DNA of 64,000 nt from Azorinus chamasolen. Lineage: Eukaryota; Mollusca; Bivalvia; Cardiida; Solecurtidae. The notes beneath the pieces are model-generated. The model saw nothing but the letters and a program-made list of their open reading frames with translations, made no database searches and had not been told where the DNA came from. Position 1 is the first letter of the stretch, and the number at the start of each line of letters is the position of its first letter. The stretch is from positions 31,250,853 through 31,314,852 of the forward strand of contig OY755241.1 in assembly GCA_963576725.1 (NCBI GenBank). Direction: 5' to 3'. Both the position numbers and the translations under genes were made by a program. This document shows positions 27,035-39,075 of this stretch, piece by piece.

Positions 27035-27558
27035 TTAACCCTTTTCCTCATATAAACACATTTTCACGCATCTGCAAACAGAGAAGACCCAGATCAGATG
27101 GCTCCTATAGGAGCCGTCTGATCAGGGTCTGTTCTGTTTGCTAATGGAATTTAATAGATCTGTTTCTTTAGTTTCTAACATGGCTAAAATATTCCACCTT
27201 CCATATTTCATAACTGTTTCGACCATGATCATTCAGTAGGTATTGAAATTTGCACTAAACATAGAACAGGTGAATGCTTAATACCGGAGGAAAGAAACAC
27301 AGACAGTTCCTAGAGGAGCTTTCAACATAACTTTCATCCTGCACTAACCCATTCCCAAAAAGACTATTTTTAGATCCAACCTCTTTGAATAAATCTACCG
27401 AACAGGAGCATTAACTAGAGAAAAGGATTTTTTAAAAAAAAATTTGTAGTTCTGAATCCATTGTGATAAATAGAGCGAATGCTTTATTTATCACAATGGT
27501 TTCAAAAAGTGACTTTTACAGAGGCGTAGAAAATCGTTTTTATGGAGGAAAGGGTTAA
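27035..27558. mobile_element. TTAA-1 (27035-27281) nested in a TA-1-like element, then TTAA-2 (27346-27558)
   Basis: The left TA-1 half (from about 26965) ends TTGCTTAA and the right half resumes TTAATACCGG. The TTAA-2 copy follows after CCTGCACTAA. Confidence 0.7.
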
Positions 27559-28331
27559 GGTACCATTTGTTTTAAAAACCCAGGAACAGACAAATTATGG
27601 ATATCCATTGTAGACAGGTTTTTCTTTACTGCAATATTTGATTTTACATGACGACAATAGATAACACAACTGTTTGCATAGGTAACCATTAGTCTGACAC
27701 CCATGTGCAAATACTTCAACCCTTTCCCTGAGAAGCGGGAAATAACTTTACCTGTTCAATATTTAAGTAGGAAATAATGACATCATGAATAGTTATAAGC
27801 TGAATTTTTATAATATTAACTTTTGAATTAAAGAGAATTATTTGCTTTGACAAAACTGTACAATCAGATCTACATCATGTCGAAAGCCAATACAGCAGAC
27901 CATAATCAGACATCTCCTATAGAAGCCATCTGATCTGGGTCTACTCTGGTAACGCAAAGGTGTAGAAAGGTGTATTTATGGAATAATGGGTAAAACCCTT
28001 TCTCTTAGTAGTGAATATGTTTGCATGAGAGAGTAAGCAAGTTCAGTTGGGTTGTGGGCACAGCGACAATTTTGCTTAAATTAATCACACCATCGGCATG
28101 AATATTCATTAACATAATTTTTATACAGTAATAATTCAAATGGGAATTGACAAAAAACTGTAGGATCAGAACTATATGATTTCATAAGCCCAGGGACCGT
28201 CCTGATCAGATGGTTCCTACAGGAGCTGTCTGATCTGGAGATACTGTTTGTAAACTCTGTTTGCAAAGGGGTGATAAAGCGTTTATTTGACAATGAGGGA
28301 AAGGGTTAAAACTGATGGCTAATGAGTCATA

Positions 28332-28436
28332 GATAAAAAGACATAAATTGATTTCAAATGTGCGTACTGGATAAACATGGACGTCTATAAGAACAGTTGA
28401 TAAAAAGACATAAATTGATTTCAAATGTGCGTACTA
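28332..28436. repeat. 36-bp direct repeat
   Basis: GATAAAAAGACATAAATTGA and TTTCAAATGTGCGTACT occur at 28332 and 28400, separated by 32 bp. Confidence 0.9.
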
Positions 28437-28634
28437 CAGTACAATCTCTCTATAACGGCCACTAAATTACATCAAGTATATTGTGTTAAAGGCAGGTGGC
28501 TGCTTAAAGCAAGGTGAAAGTAAAACTGAACGCTCCTATAGGAGCGTTCTGTTTTACATTCACCTTGCTTTAAGTAACCACCTGCCTAAAACTAATTAAC
28601 ACACTTTAGTGGTCGTTATAGAGAGGTTTTACTG
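28437..28634. mobile_element. TA-1 MITE, best copy
   Basis: 198 bp, flanked by TA. Ends CAGTACAATCTCTCTATAAC / GTTATAGAGAGGTTTTACTG. Near-perfect inner palindrome around AACGCTCCTATAGGAGCGTT (core 28532-28545). Confidence 0.92.
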
Positions 28635-28902
28635 TATAACTAATTTTCTCTACTGTGATCGCTTTTTAGAACTGTCTCTAAGAGATGATTCTAATGAGTG
28701 ATCACTTCATAAAGTTTGGTGGAGAATTAATGGTGGTATTTTTGAGAAAAAAAATAAATAAAAATAATGTACACATATCCATGTATGTATATTATCTGTG
28801 ACATCATCCGAAGTATCTCCCTAACAATGATCAGAAACAAAATGTTGATTGTTTCCCCACTTACACATCTTACTGTCATGTGTCTATATGACATTGTATG
28901 TA

Positions 28903-29097
28903 CAATAAAACCTCTCAGAATTGAAATTCTGGTTAAGAAGAATTTATATATTTTAGGCAGGTGGTTGCTTGAGTGCACAGTAAAAGTCATGCAGAAAGCT
29001 CCTAGCAGAGCTTTCTGCATGAGACTTTCAACTGCACTAAGCTGCCACCTGTCTCATTTATACTAAATGGAATGTCCAGTTTAGAGGGGTTTTAGTG
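28903..29097. mobile_element. TA-1 MITE, second subtype
   Basis: Flanked by TA; same inner block as 13791-13981 (AGCTCCTAGCAGAGCT core, CTGCCACCTGTCTC). Confidence 0.85.
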
Positions 29098-29509
29098 TAC
29101 CCTATAACATCTCCCTAACAAATGATTACAAGCAAACTGAACCTAGTTTTCCCACTTACTGCATCTTGCTGCCATATGTCTATATGTATGTACTATGTAT
29201 CCCGTAATGCCATCCCCAAGTTTCTCCCTAACACACAATTACAGCTAATCCTGACACAACAACTCCTTACTTGTCACAGACCTTCAGTTAGGTTGTGTTC
29301 CAAGTATGATTCCAGCACATAAACTAATCATACAGCTCAATGCATCAGCCATCGTTGACAGAAAATTCAATCTCACGTTCTGTTTCAGATCCCTCAAGGC
29401 TTGCAGGAGGACAATATTTGTTGGCAAACATTAGAAAATGTGACAAGAATCGGCTGCCATTCACAGAAAAATCACGAAATGAGTGCTTAACCCTTTACCT
29501 CATGAATAT

Positions 29510-29738
29510 TTAACCCTTTCCTCCATAGGCTATTTTTAGACCCAACCTCTTTGAATGAATCTACCCAAAAGGAGCATTTACTAGAGAAAAGTAAAATTTT
29601 AGAATTTTGTAGTTTGAAACCATTGTGATAAATAGAGCATTTGCTCCTATAGGAGCAAATGCTCTATTTATCACAATGGTTTCAAGAAGTGGTTATTACA
29701 GAGGCATAGAAAGACGTATTTATGGAGGAAAGGGTTAA
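29510..29738. mobile_element. TTAA-2 MITE nested in TTAA-1
   Basis: Perfect core GCTCCTATAGGAGC. Flanking halves TTAACCCTTTACCTCATGAA and GTAACAAATAATGACATC belong to a host TTAA-1 copy split at TTAA. Confidence 0.8.
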
Positions 29739-30563
29739 GTAACAAATAATGACATCATGGATATGTACATGATTTCAAATGTAAACAGAGTAGACCTTGC
29801 CTATATGATTCCTTTGTAGAAAGAGTAGACCCAAACCCGATTTCACAGTTTCTCCCACCGAAAAAACATCCTCTGTTTATATACCACTATAAAAATCCAA
29901 CTAATAAATGTCATTATTTCTTACATGGATATTCATGAGGTAAAGGGTTTATATAAACAGCAAATTATGCATAGTTAATTTCATTTTGATTTATGTAACT
30001 AACACAATATAAAAGTATAGCAAGCTGACAGGAACCGCTGTAACCCTTTCCCTGCTGAATTTTCAAATGGATTTAATAAACAGTGCAGACCCTGATTAGA
30101 GGGCTACTGAGACTAAGAGCCCCCTGGGTTGGATCTACACTGTTTGCAAATGACAGTGTATGTGCAGTGAGCGTGCCACATTCAAAGGGTCAAGTAAAAC
30201 TTGCTCCACTTTTCATTTGAACCAAAACTATCGGAAAAGTGATAAAAATGGCTTTCTGCAGGCAAAGCATCAAAATGACAGACAAACTTTCCATGTTCAA
30301 TCATATATAATTACGATGAATTATAGTGTGTACTGTCTGGTTCCATAGAAACCTTTTTAAAACCTATTAGCTGTTTTTTTCATTTCCCTGACTTTCATTG
30401 CCCTTGCAGAGGTGGGGAATTACTATGCAAGACTTGTCCTACACAGGACTTATTGCCAGCGGACAAGTAGATTTTCCCATAGTATTTGTCCGTGGGCAAG
30501 CGGACTGGGATGGGTTTGACAGAATTTTCCATCCTAAAGCAATTGTTGCACTGTGACAATCAC

Positions 30564-30976
30564 TTAACCCATTCCCGCATATTGACACCTTTTCAGGGGG
30601 TTTTCACCTTCTATAACAGAGGCCTGTAAAAGGCCCCCTCCCAATTGAAAATTCCTTTAAAATCATGCAGTTTTCCCAAAAATCCAAACTTACACCAGCT
30701 TTTTTGTTTCCCAAATCAGCAAATTTAGCGATAATTCTTCCCAAAATCAGCAGGCTAAGGCCCCTTCCCAATTAAGAGAGAAAAAGTCCTGCTTTTGACA
30801 CTTCTATAAAGGTCACTTTGTGAAAACATTTTGATAAATAGAGCATTTGCTCCTATAGGCTCTATTTATCACAACTACAAAATTCTTAAATGTTCTTTTT
30901 CTCTATTTAATGCTTCTTTTTGGTAGATTTAATCAAAGAGGTTGGATCTAAAAATAGCATATGCGGGAATGGGTTA
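30564..30976. mobile_element. TTAA-2 MITE carrying a roughly 190-bp insertion
   Basis: TTAA both ends. Interrupted at about 30597-30790 by unrelated sequence with AGGCCCCCTCCCAATTGA and GGCCCCTTCCCAATTAA near its two ends. Confidence 0.7.
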
Positions 30977-31280
30977 AACAACTTAACAGTACCGTATTTA
31001 ACTAATTATGATGTTGACTTCTACTGTTACATAAGTGTACATTTCTTGTAACTAACATTTATAAACAAGATTGAATTAAGTAGAATTTTGGATATAAATG
31101 TCGGTTAAATAAAGCAATTGTAGCTATATAAGCCTGATACTATAGTTTTTCTCTGTTTATTTGGGCAAGTGAACTTGAGCTACGGACAAGTAGAAATTTC
31201 AGTCAATCAAAATTCCACACCCCTGCCTTATCAAACAGTATTTAGGATATCATTTTAGCGCACAAATCAAATTTACACAT

Positions 31281-32158
31281 TTAACCTTTTCCCTGTTCTG
31301 TGTTAATTTCAAATTTCAATACCTACTGAATATTCGTGAATAAAAACATTATAATGCATTATGGAAGATGGAACAGTGTAGCCATTTTAGATACTAAAGA
31401 AACAGATCTTTCAAATTCCACTAGCAAACAGAGCAAACCCTGATCAGATGGCTACTCTAGGAGCCATCTGATCTGGGTCTACTCTGTTTGCAAATGCGTT
31501 AAAACACGTTTATAAGAGGGAAAGGGTTAAGATGTTGATGTCATCCATCCAGGGACGACGTGATGTTATTTCCTGAAAGATGTGATGCCGTAGAGCACCA
31601 ACACCATTCATCTACCTACAGCAAGAACAAATCGAGGGCCCTCGAAATACACATAGGGACTCAATAAACGCACAACAATTGAAGAAAACACTGTTTGCAT
31701 GTTCAGGCTCAACCCCCTTTGCGGTTTGTTTTCACATATGTGTGTTATTTGCCAGTGTTTTCTGCAATTGTCAACGTCAAAGTCTTTCTATCATAATGGA
31801 GGCCACTTAGTTGATTTCATACAGAATTGTTTCTTGATAAAGGTCAAGTGACCAAAAATTTGAAAAAAGAGTGTTTATTATTATTACATATATTGGGTTA
31901 TTCCACTCTAAAAATTCAGCGTTTAACCCTTTCCTACATAGGCTATTTTTAGACCCAACCCCTTTGAATGAATCTACCCGAAAGGAGCATTTGCAAGAGA
32001 AAAGTAAAATTTTAGAATTTTGTAGTTTGAAACCATTATGATAAATAAAGCATAACATTTTGCTCCTATAGGAGCATTTGTTCCTATTTATCGCAATGGT
32101 TTCAAGAAGTGGTTATTACAAAGGCATAGAAAGGCGTATTAATGGAGGAAAGGATTAA
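31281..32158. mobile_element. TTAA-1 reverse (31281-31530) and TTAA-2 (31923-32158)
   Basis: Both have TTAA at each end. 31531-31922 between them shows no gene signal or recognised repeat. Confidence 0.8.
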
Positions 32159-32499
32159 ATAGCAAATCAAAGCTCAACACATTGGGACCTTGGGACTGAT
32201 CAATGCAGAAAATGACTGTACTGCATTTGCATATAATGTAGACTCTTTATCTGAACTGCTTGTTATTTATAATTTTGGCAAATTTAGGCATTTGATAATT
32301 ATATTAATGGTTAAACCCTTTCTTTCATATATACACTTTTTTGTGCATTTGCAAACAGATAAGTCCCAAAATAAATGGCTCCTATAGAAGCCGTCTGATC
32401 AGGGTCTGCTGTGTTTGCTTGTGAAATTATTGTAGATCTGATTTTACAGTTTCTGCCTAAGACAAAAATAATGTCCTGTGTTCAAATAATATTATAAAC

Positions 32500-33350
32500 T
32501 AGAAAATTGTGTCTGTAAGACACAGTGAAGCCCCCGTGTGGGTGCTTGCCTAGCTGTACGTAAAATTCCTAAGTCATTTGACCTTGACCTTGGGCTTGCG
32601 GGCAGCATGGGCCGGGTGCATAATGAAAGTATGGATGGTGTTGAATGTGCATATGCAATTCCATGCCAATAGCTTTAGTGGCTAGTGAGATATAAGACGA
32701 TGAAAAAAATGTGACAACCAATTGCACTTAAAATTCCTTAGTCATTTGACCTTGACTTTGGGTTTGTGGACAGCATGGGCTGGGTGCCTAATGAAAGTAT
32801 GGATGGTGTTGAATGTGTATATGCAATTCCATGCCAATAGCTATAGCGGTTAGTGAGATATAAGACGATGAAAAAACTGTGACAACCAACTGCACATAAA
32901 ATTCCTAAGTCATTTGACCTTGACCTTGGGCTTGCGGGCAGCATGGATCGGGTGCGTAATGAAAGTATGGATGGTATTTAATATGTATATGCAATTCCAT
33001 ACAAATAGCTACAGTGGTTAGGGAGATATAAGACAATGAAAAAACTGTGACAAAACACTGCATGTAAATGTGACAACCAACTGCACGTAAAATTTCCAAG
33101 TCATTTGACCTCGACCTTGGGCTTGCCGGCAGCATGGGTGGGGTGCCAAATGATAGCACAGATGGTAATTGATGTGTATGTGAAGTTTCATGTGTATAAG
33201 TGTAGAAATTACTGACTTATAACACTTGAAAAACTGTGACATCCAACCGCACTTAAAAGCGTGACAGACGGACTGACAGACAGACAGACGGACTGACAGA
33301 CATGTGCAAAACATAATGCCCCCTGACTATCGTCAACGGGGGCATAATAA
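32500..33350. mobile_element. PRL-1 element, 4 tandem cores of about 170 bp
   Basis: Begins TAGAAAATTGTGTCTGTAAG then ACACAGTGAAGCCCCCGTG. Each core has AAGTCATTTGACCTTGACC TTGGGCTTG and GTATGGATGGT. Ends with a (GACAGACGGACT)n microsatellite (33261-33300) and ATCGTCAACGGGGGCATAA. Non-coding. Confidence 0.82.
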
Positions 33351-33738
33351 AGAAAACGTGTCCATGGGACACAGATGCCCCCGCCGACAAACAGGAAGTA
33401 CATGTAGATGAACGACAGACCTGAAAAGGGGAGATACAGTACATCTTACTATGATTAAGCTTCAGACCAAATATCAAATCATTGCAGCTTACACAAGCGA
33501 AGAAATCTTTGATGAACATTTTTACAGGAAGTAGATGGACAACAGACCTGAAAAGGGGAGACACAATACAACTCACTATGGTAATGCTTCAGACCAAATT
33601 TCAAATCATTCCACCTTACACAAGCCAAGAAATCCTTGACAAAAATTTCGGACGTATGTACGTATGTACAGACAGATGGACTGGACGGACAAGGGTAAAA
33701 CTTAATGCCCCCATCGCCTAAAGGCGGGGGCATAAAAA
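33351..33738. mobile_element. PRL-2 element, copy 2
   Basis: Same ends as 12234-12655 (GTGTCCATGGGACACAGATG ... CGCCTAAAGGCGGGGGCATA) with two AACAGGAAGTAGATG-type cores. Confidence 0.8.
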
Positions 33739-33959
33739 TAATCTAATTAATATTCATGATATCATTTTGTCTTACATGAATATTAAACAGGGAAAGGGCC
33801 ATACACTCAGTTTAACCTTCACTCCATAAATACGCCTATACATAATACGCTCCTATACAAGTGGTCTGATCAGTCTGCTCCGTTTGCTTTTGAAATAATA
33901 TAGATATGGGTCTACCGTTTCTGCCATGACCAAAGGTTTCTTTGTTTATGTTCCATTAT

Positions 33960-34470
33960 AAACTAGAAAATTGTGTCTGTAAGACACAGTGATGCCCCCG
34001 TGTAGGTGCTTCCCTAGATGCATGTAAAATTTCCAAGTCATTTGACATTGACCTTGGGCTTGCGGGCAGCAATGACTGGGCTGGGTGTACAATGAAAGTA
34101 TGGATGGTGTTTAATGTGTATATGCAATTCCATGGCAATAGCTACAGTGGTTAGGGAGATATAAGACAATGAAAAAAATGTGACAAAACACTGCACGTAA
34201 ATGTGACAACCAACTGAACGTAAAATTTCCAAGTCATTTTATCTTGACCTTGGGCTTGCGGGCAGCATGGGTGTGGTGCCATATGATAGCACAGATGGTA
34301 ATTGATGTGTATGTGAAGTTTCATGTGTATAAGTGTAGACATTACTGACTTATAACACTTGAAAAACTGTGACAACCAACTGCACCTAAATGCGTGACAG
34401 ACGGACAGTCAGACGGATGGACATGTGCAAAACATAAAGCCCCCAGACTATCGTCAACGGGGCATAATAA
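33960..34470. mobile_element. PRL-1 element, copy 2, 2 cores, inside another TTAA-1
   Basis: Same ends as 32500-33350. The host TTAA-1 copy spans about 33810-34536 and is interrupted after CCATTATAAACTAG, the same interior position as in the first case. Confidence 0.78.
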
Positions 34471-34678
34471 AAAATAACCTTATTAATATTCATGACATCA
34501 TTATTTCTTACATGAATTTCATGGAGTAAAGGATTAAACATTGAGCATTCAAACAATCAGACAATCAGAGATGGCCTTGAGCCATGGAAATGCAGCAGTT
34601 AGCATTAACCCTTTCAACACACGGAATTGTCAGAGTAGAATAACCTTTCAGTGTTCAACTATAGAATCCATTCAATAT

Positions 34679-34753
34679 CGAGGGCTTGGTGCAAAACTAT
34701 TGTAACTCTGTCACTTTGTGAAGGAGTTACAATAGTTTTGCACCAAGCCCTCG
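34679..34753. repeat. Short fold-back (75 bp)
   Basis: Arms CGAGGGCTTGGTGCAAAACT and AGTTTTGCACCAAGCCCTCG around a short loop; it would form a near-perfect stem. A relative lies at 59062-59132. Confidence 0.9.
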
Positions 34754-34767
34754 ATTATGAATTAGGC

Positions 34768-34981
34768 TTAACGCTTTGCATGCTAGCGGTGAAACCGTCA
34801 TTACCTATGCAAACAGTTTGGATCCAGATGAGACGCAGCATAATGCGGCATCTCATCAGGATCCAAACTGTTTGTCACTTTGACCATATTTTTGGAAAGA
34901 AATGAGAGAACTTTTATTTTTAGAATTGAAGCAGACGACAATTGTTGCAGACGAAAAATTACTTAGCGTGCAAAGAGTTAA
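34768..34981. mobile_element. TTAA-3 MITE
   Basis: Ends TTAACGCTTTGCATGCTAG and TAGCGTGCAAAGAGTTAA. Pairing block AAACAGTTTGGATCC / GGATCCAAACTGTTT. Its right TTAA abuts a further diverged TTAA element (to about 35105). Confidence 0.85.
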
Positions 34982-35635
34982 ACTTGTTAGAGGATATTCA
35001 ATGACAAACAATGAAGACCCTGATCAGAAGATCCTCTTGGTGCCCTCTGACCTGGGTCTACACTGTTTGCAAATGACAGTGCTTGTGTGTCCCGCATTCT
35101 AACGGTAATTGTATTGTAAGAGTTATTCACTCTTTTGTCTCCTCTCTTCCATATTAATTAAGCAGTACATCAACTACAGTGCGTAACATTTTGCAAGCTG
35201 GAAATGAGTGTACTGGAATTTGCAAACAGAATTGAACCAGATCAGAGGACTCCTAGAGGAGCCTTCTGATCAGGATCTACACAGTTTGTCATCTTATATC
35301 CTCTAGAAAATAGAAATCTTTCATAAAGAATGGAATGTGTCATTAAACAATGATGGACTATTTCACTTTGACAATTCGGCTTCAAAGGCTTTGAGCACTG
35401 GATCATCGGGACAAGAAATTTCTTAAATCAATCGTCCTAACTTGAAATTCACTTGTACAACAATGCATATCTCAATGGGTACAATTGTTCCATGTTATAC
35501 CTTAATCCTTTCCCTGTTACATATTCATGCAAGAAATAATACATCATGAATATTTATAAGCTTAACCCTTCTCATGTTACATTTTATAGACAATTCTGAA
35601 CACTGAACATGTAAGAAATAATGAAGTCATGAATA

Positions 35636-35864
35636 TTAACCCATTCCCTCATAGGCTATTTTTAGATCAAACCTCTGTGAATAAATCTACCGAAAAGGAG
35701 CATTAACTAGAGAAAAGGAACATAATAGAATTTTTTAGTTTTGAAACCTTTGTGATAAATAGAGCATTTGCTCCTAAGGAGCAAATGCTCTATTTATCAC
35801 AATAGTTTCAAAAAGTGACTTTTACAAAGGTGTAGAAAGGTGTAGTTATGGAGGAAAGGGTTAA
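35636..35864. mobile_element. TTAA-2 MITE nested in a reverse TTAA-1
   Basis: TTAA both ends, core GCTCCTAAGGAGC. Flanking TTAA-1 halves at about 35503-35639 and 35861-36050. Confidence 0.78.
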
Positions 35865-36053
35865 TAATGTTATTTTTTATAATGGCACAGTACAAACAAA
35901 GGAACTTTTGGTGATGGCAGAAAGTGTAGACTCATATCTATATTATTTCATAAGCACAGGGGGGCAGATCCTGATAAGCTAGCTCCTTTAAGATTCATCT
36001 ATAAATCAAGATCTGCTCTGTTTGCAAATGCCTGAAAAAGCATTTACAATGTA

Positions 36054-36210
36054 CAGTAAAACCTCTCTATAACGGCCACTACATTACATCAAGTAATTTG
36101 TGTTAGAGGCAGGTGGCTGTTTTACTTTTACCTTGCTTTAAGCAACAATCTGCCCTAAATACCAAGTACCGGTAATTAACACAATTTAGTGATAGATCTA
36201 GGCTTTACTG
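36054..36210. mobile_element. TA-1 MITE, centre deleted
   Basis: Flanked by TA; ends CAGTAAAACCTCTCTATAAC and a mutated right repeat (GGCTTTACTG). Confidence 0.8.
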
Positions 36211-36499
36211 TACATGAACATGTATATAAAGGAAAGGGTTAACACCTTTTCAAACAGAATAGACCTATTTCAGATAACTCCTATAGGAATCGTCTGATCA
36301 GGGTCTGCTCTGTTTGCTTATGATATAATGATGATTCTACAGTTTCTGCCACAGCTAAAGCTTCCACGTGCTATTCATATCATTATTTGTTACATGAAAA
36401 TTCATGGAATAAAGGTTTAAATGGTGTTTAATGCACAGTGAAAGTAATTCAGAAAGCTCATTACTCCATGTCTTTCACCCTGCATTCAGTCGCTATCTG

Positions 36500-37500
36500 T
36501 CTCTTAACCCTTTACACTATACGCTTTTTTACACCTTTACAAACAGAGTAGACCTAGATCAGATGGCTCCAGTTTGCTTATGATATAATTATATGATTCC
36601 ACAGTTTCTGCCATTGCCAAAAATTCCTGTATCAATGTGCTATTGTAATAATCATTCAATTCATTTAATATCCATGATATTATTTCTTACATAAATATTC
36701 ATGGAGTAAAGGGTTAATCCAATTAGTCAAAGTGCTGAATGCAAGTTAAAATTTCCATAATTTCTGTTTGCAAATGAATGAAAATGCAATAACATGCATT
36801 TAACCCTTTCAAAACTGAATTTTCACAGTGGAATAGTACATTCTGTGTTTAGTATGAAAGGCTTAACCCTTACTGTGAGGGATATGAGTCACTATATATG
36901 TTTTGTAAACAGCCCTCTCATCAGGGTCTGCACTGTTTGTCTTGTTACACTTTTCTTTAGAAAAATCCCTAATTATGCAACACAAGCTTGACCTTTTTGA
37001 AATTCGGAACAATCCATTTGAAAAATCAGCATTGTAAGGGTTTTAAGCTTGCTAGAGGATTCTGAACGACAAACACTGACGCAGTGCAAAGCCTGATCCT
37101 AGGAGGCCTCTCTGATCTAGGTGTACACTGTTTGTAAATACCTGAGTGCATATGTGTCCCACATTCAAAGGGTAAACAATTAAAAGCAATCTGTTTATAA
37201 TCGGATATTCAGTAATACAAATTCAGGTCAAAAATGTAAATCACTCTCGGAAAAATCCACTCAGGGTAGAATGAGACCATTAACATGGCACCAGTGTAGC
37301 TATTGACCCATTGAGGCAAAATCTATTTATCAAACTCGTTTTGAACAGATATCATATACATTTGTATATGTATGTATGATTAGATACTACTGTATATACA
37401 TGTTTGTAGAAAATAAATATTAAACCTTTTTGCTGCTAACCCTTTCCCTGTTGAATATTCAAGTAAGAAATAAGGACTTCATGAATATTGAATAGGTGAA
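36500..37500. other. Diverged TTAA-element remnants; no gene seen
   Basis: Several TTAACCCTTT starts (36505, 36801, 36864) and CTGTTTG...CAGGGTCTGC fragments are present but no element is complete. 37190-37430 is plain AT-rich sequence. Confidence 0.5.
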
Positions 37501-37503
37501 GTC

Positions 37504-37945
37504 TAACCCATTCCCTCATAGGCCAGTTTTTCGACCCACCCTGTTTGACTAAATCTGCCCAAAAGGAGCATTTATTAAAGAAAAGAAATATTTTAGAATC
37601 ATGTAGTTTTGAAACCATTGTGATAAATAGAATGAATGAATGGTGTTTTACGGCCCATCAACACTGATAGTTATATAGAGCAGAACAAATAATGTAAATA
37701 AAACTATAATATGAAATCAAATAGAGACAATCTCACTAGGTTATGTAAATGTCAGTCCCGATCAACAGGATTGTAAACAAAACAAGGACAAAACATAATC
37801 GACATTCTAAAATTATACCTTTTAAATTTTAGAAATATATATTGATAAATAGAGCAATGGAGCAAATGCTCTATTTATCACAATGGTTTCATAAAATGAC
37901 TTTTACAGTGGTGTAGAAAGGCGTATTTATGGAGGAAAGGGTTAA
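37504..37945. mobile_element. TTAA-2 MITE interrupted by a SINE-like insert
   Basis: The left part runs to TGTGATAAATAG (37630) and the right part resumes TGATAAATAGAGC (37843). Confidence 0.85.
37631..37842 (-). mobile_element. SINE-like insert with 10-bp target-site duplication
   Basis: Flanked by TGATAAATAG (37621-37630, 37843-37852). On the minus strand it ends GGGCCGTAAAACACC(ATTC)n, the style of mollusc SINE tails. No Pol III boxes recognised. A shorter copy lies at 46464-46576. Confidence 0.75.
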
Positions 37946-38454
37946 TAATGATTTATGAACACAGCATTACGGCATATTAAGCAAACAAAGCAGACCCTGA
38001 TCAGACAACTCCTACAGGAACCACATGATCTGGGTCTACTGACCATGCTTTTAGAATGTAAAGGAGAGAACACTGGTAAAACAGAGTAGCCCCAGACTAA
38101 ATGTCTGATCATAGTCTGTTCTGAACAAAGGTAATACATGTATAGATCTGATTCTAAAGTTACTGCCAATTGGCCAAAATCCCTGCATTCTAATACCATT
38201 ATAAAAATCCAGCTAATCAGTACAATGGCATGTATTTATGATGTCACTATATTTACATGAATATTCATCAGGTAATGGTTTTCCCTTTACCCCATAAATA
38301 TGCCTTTCAGAGTAGACCCAGATCAGACAGCTCTTGCAGGAGTCTTCTGATCAGGGTCTGCTCTGTTTGTTTATGATATTCTACCATTACTGGTATGGCC
38401 AAGAATTCCTGTGTCCATGTGCTGTTATAACAACTAATTGTGTTACATGTACTA

Positions 38455-38658
38455 CAGTAGAACCCCTCTATTGCGACCACTTAATGATAAACATAGGTGT
38501 CATTAAACGCAAAAGGTTGCTTAACGCAGGACAAAAGTAATGCAGCAAGCTCCTCTAGGAGCTTTCTACATTACTTTTGTCCTGCATTAAGTTACCACCT
38601 GTCTCTACCACCCAGAATTATACCTCTTTTAGGTGGTCGCATTAGAGAGGTTTTACTG
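38455..38658. mobile_element. TA-1 MITE
   Basis: Flanked by TA; ends CAGTAGAACCCCTCTATTGC / inverted. Long inner palindrome (AGGACAAAAGTAATGCAG...) around GCTCCTCTAGGAGC. Confidence 0.88.
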
Positions 38659-38764
38659 TATTTATGATGTAATTCTTTCTAACATAAATATTCATAAATA
38701 AAGGAATCAACAGTTTGCAACTGACCCAGTACATGTACATTTCATCCCAATGATCCCTAAGTGT

Positions 38765-39075
38765 CTGTGACTTGTTTGAATACAAGAATGTTCGGAGGAA
38801 CACGTGTGTCACCTGCTCGCAGCTGACACAAAAACTTATTCTTAATATGAAAAAGGAGAATAACTAAAACAATATTGGTGCTAGAGTTGTGGCCGTTGTG
38901 CATGACACTTCTTCTCATCATCCTTGTTCCATGTGTGAAATTTGAAAACTCTATAATGATTAGTTTAGAAAGGACAGCCAAAAAAAAAAGTGTGACAGAC
39001 AGACAGACAGACGGGCAGACAGACAACGGAAAAGTGATCCCTAAGTGACACACTGCCTCTCGGCAGGTGACACAA
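38765..39075. mobile_element. PRL-3 element
   Basis: Left GTGTGTCACCTGCTCGCAGC and right GCCTCTCGGCAGGTGACAC, with (GACA)n microsatellite 38995-39025 and a single core. Same layout as PRL-1 and PRL-2; a fragment occurs at about 14030-14060. Confidence 0.65.

Larger units (their letters stand above)
32310..33795. mobile_element. TTAA-1 MITE interrupted by PRL-1 and PRL-2
   Basis: Left half TTAAACCCTTTCTTTCATAT through GTTTGCTTGTG. Right half resumes with ATTAATATTCATGATATC and AACAGGGAAAGGG. The two PRL elements sit side by side between them. Confidence 0.7.
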
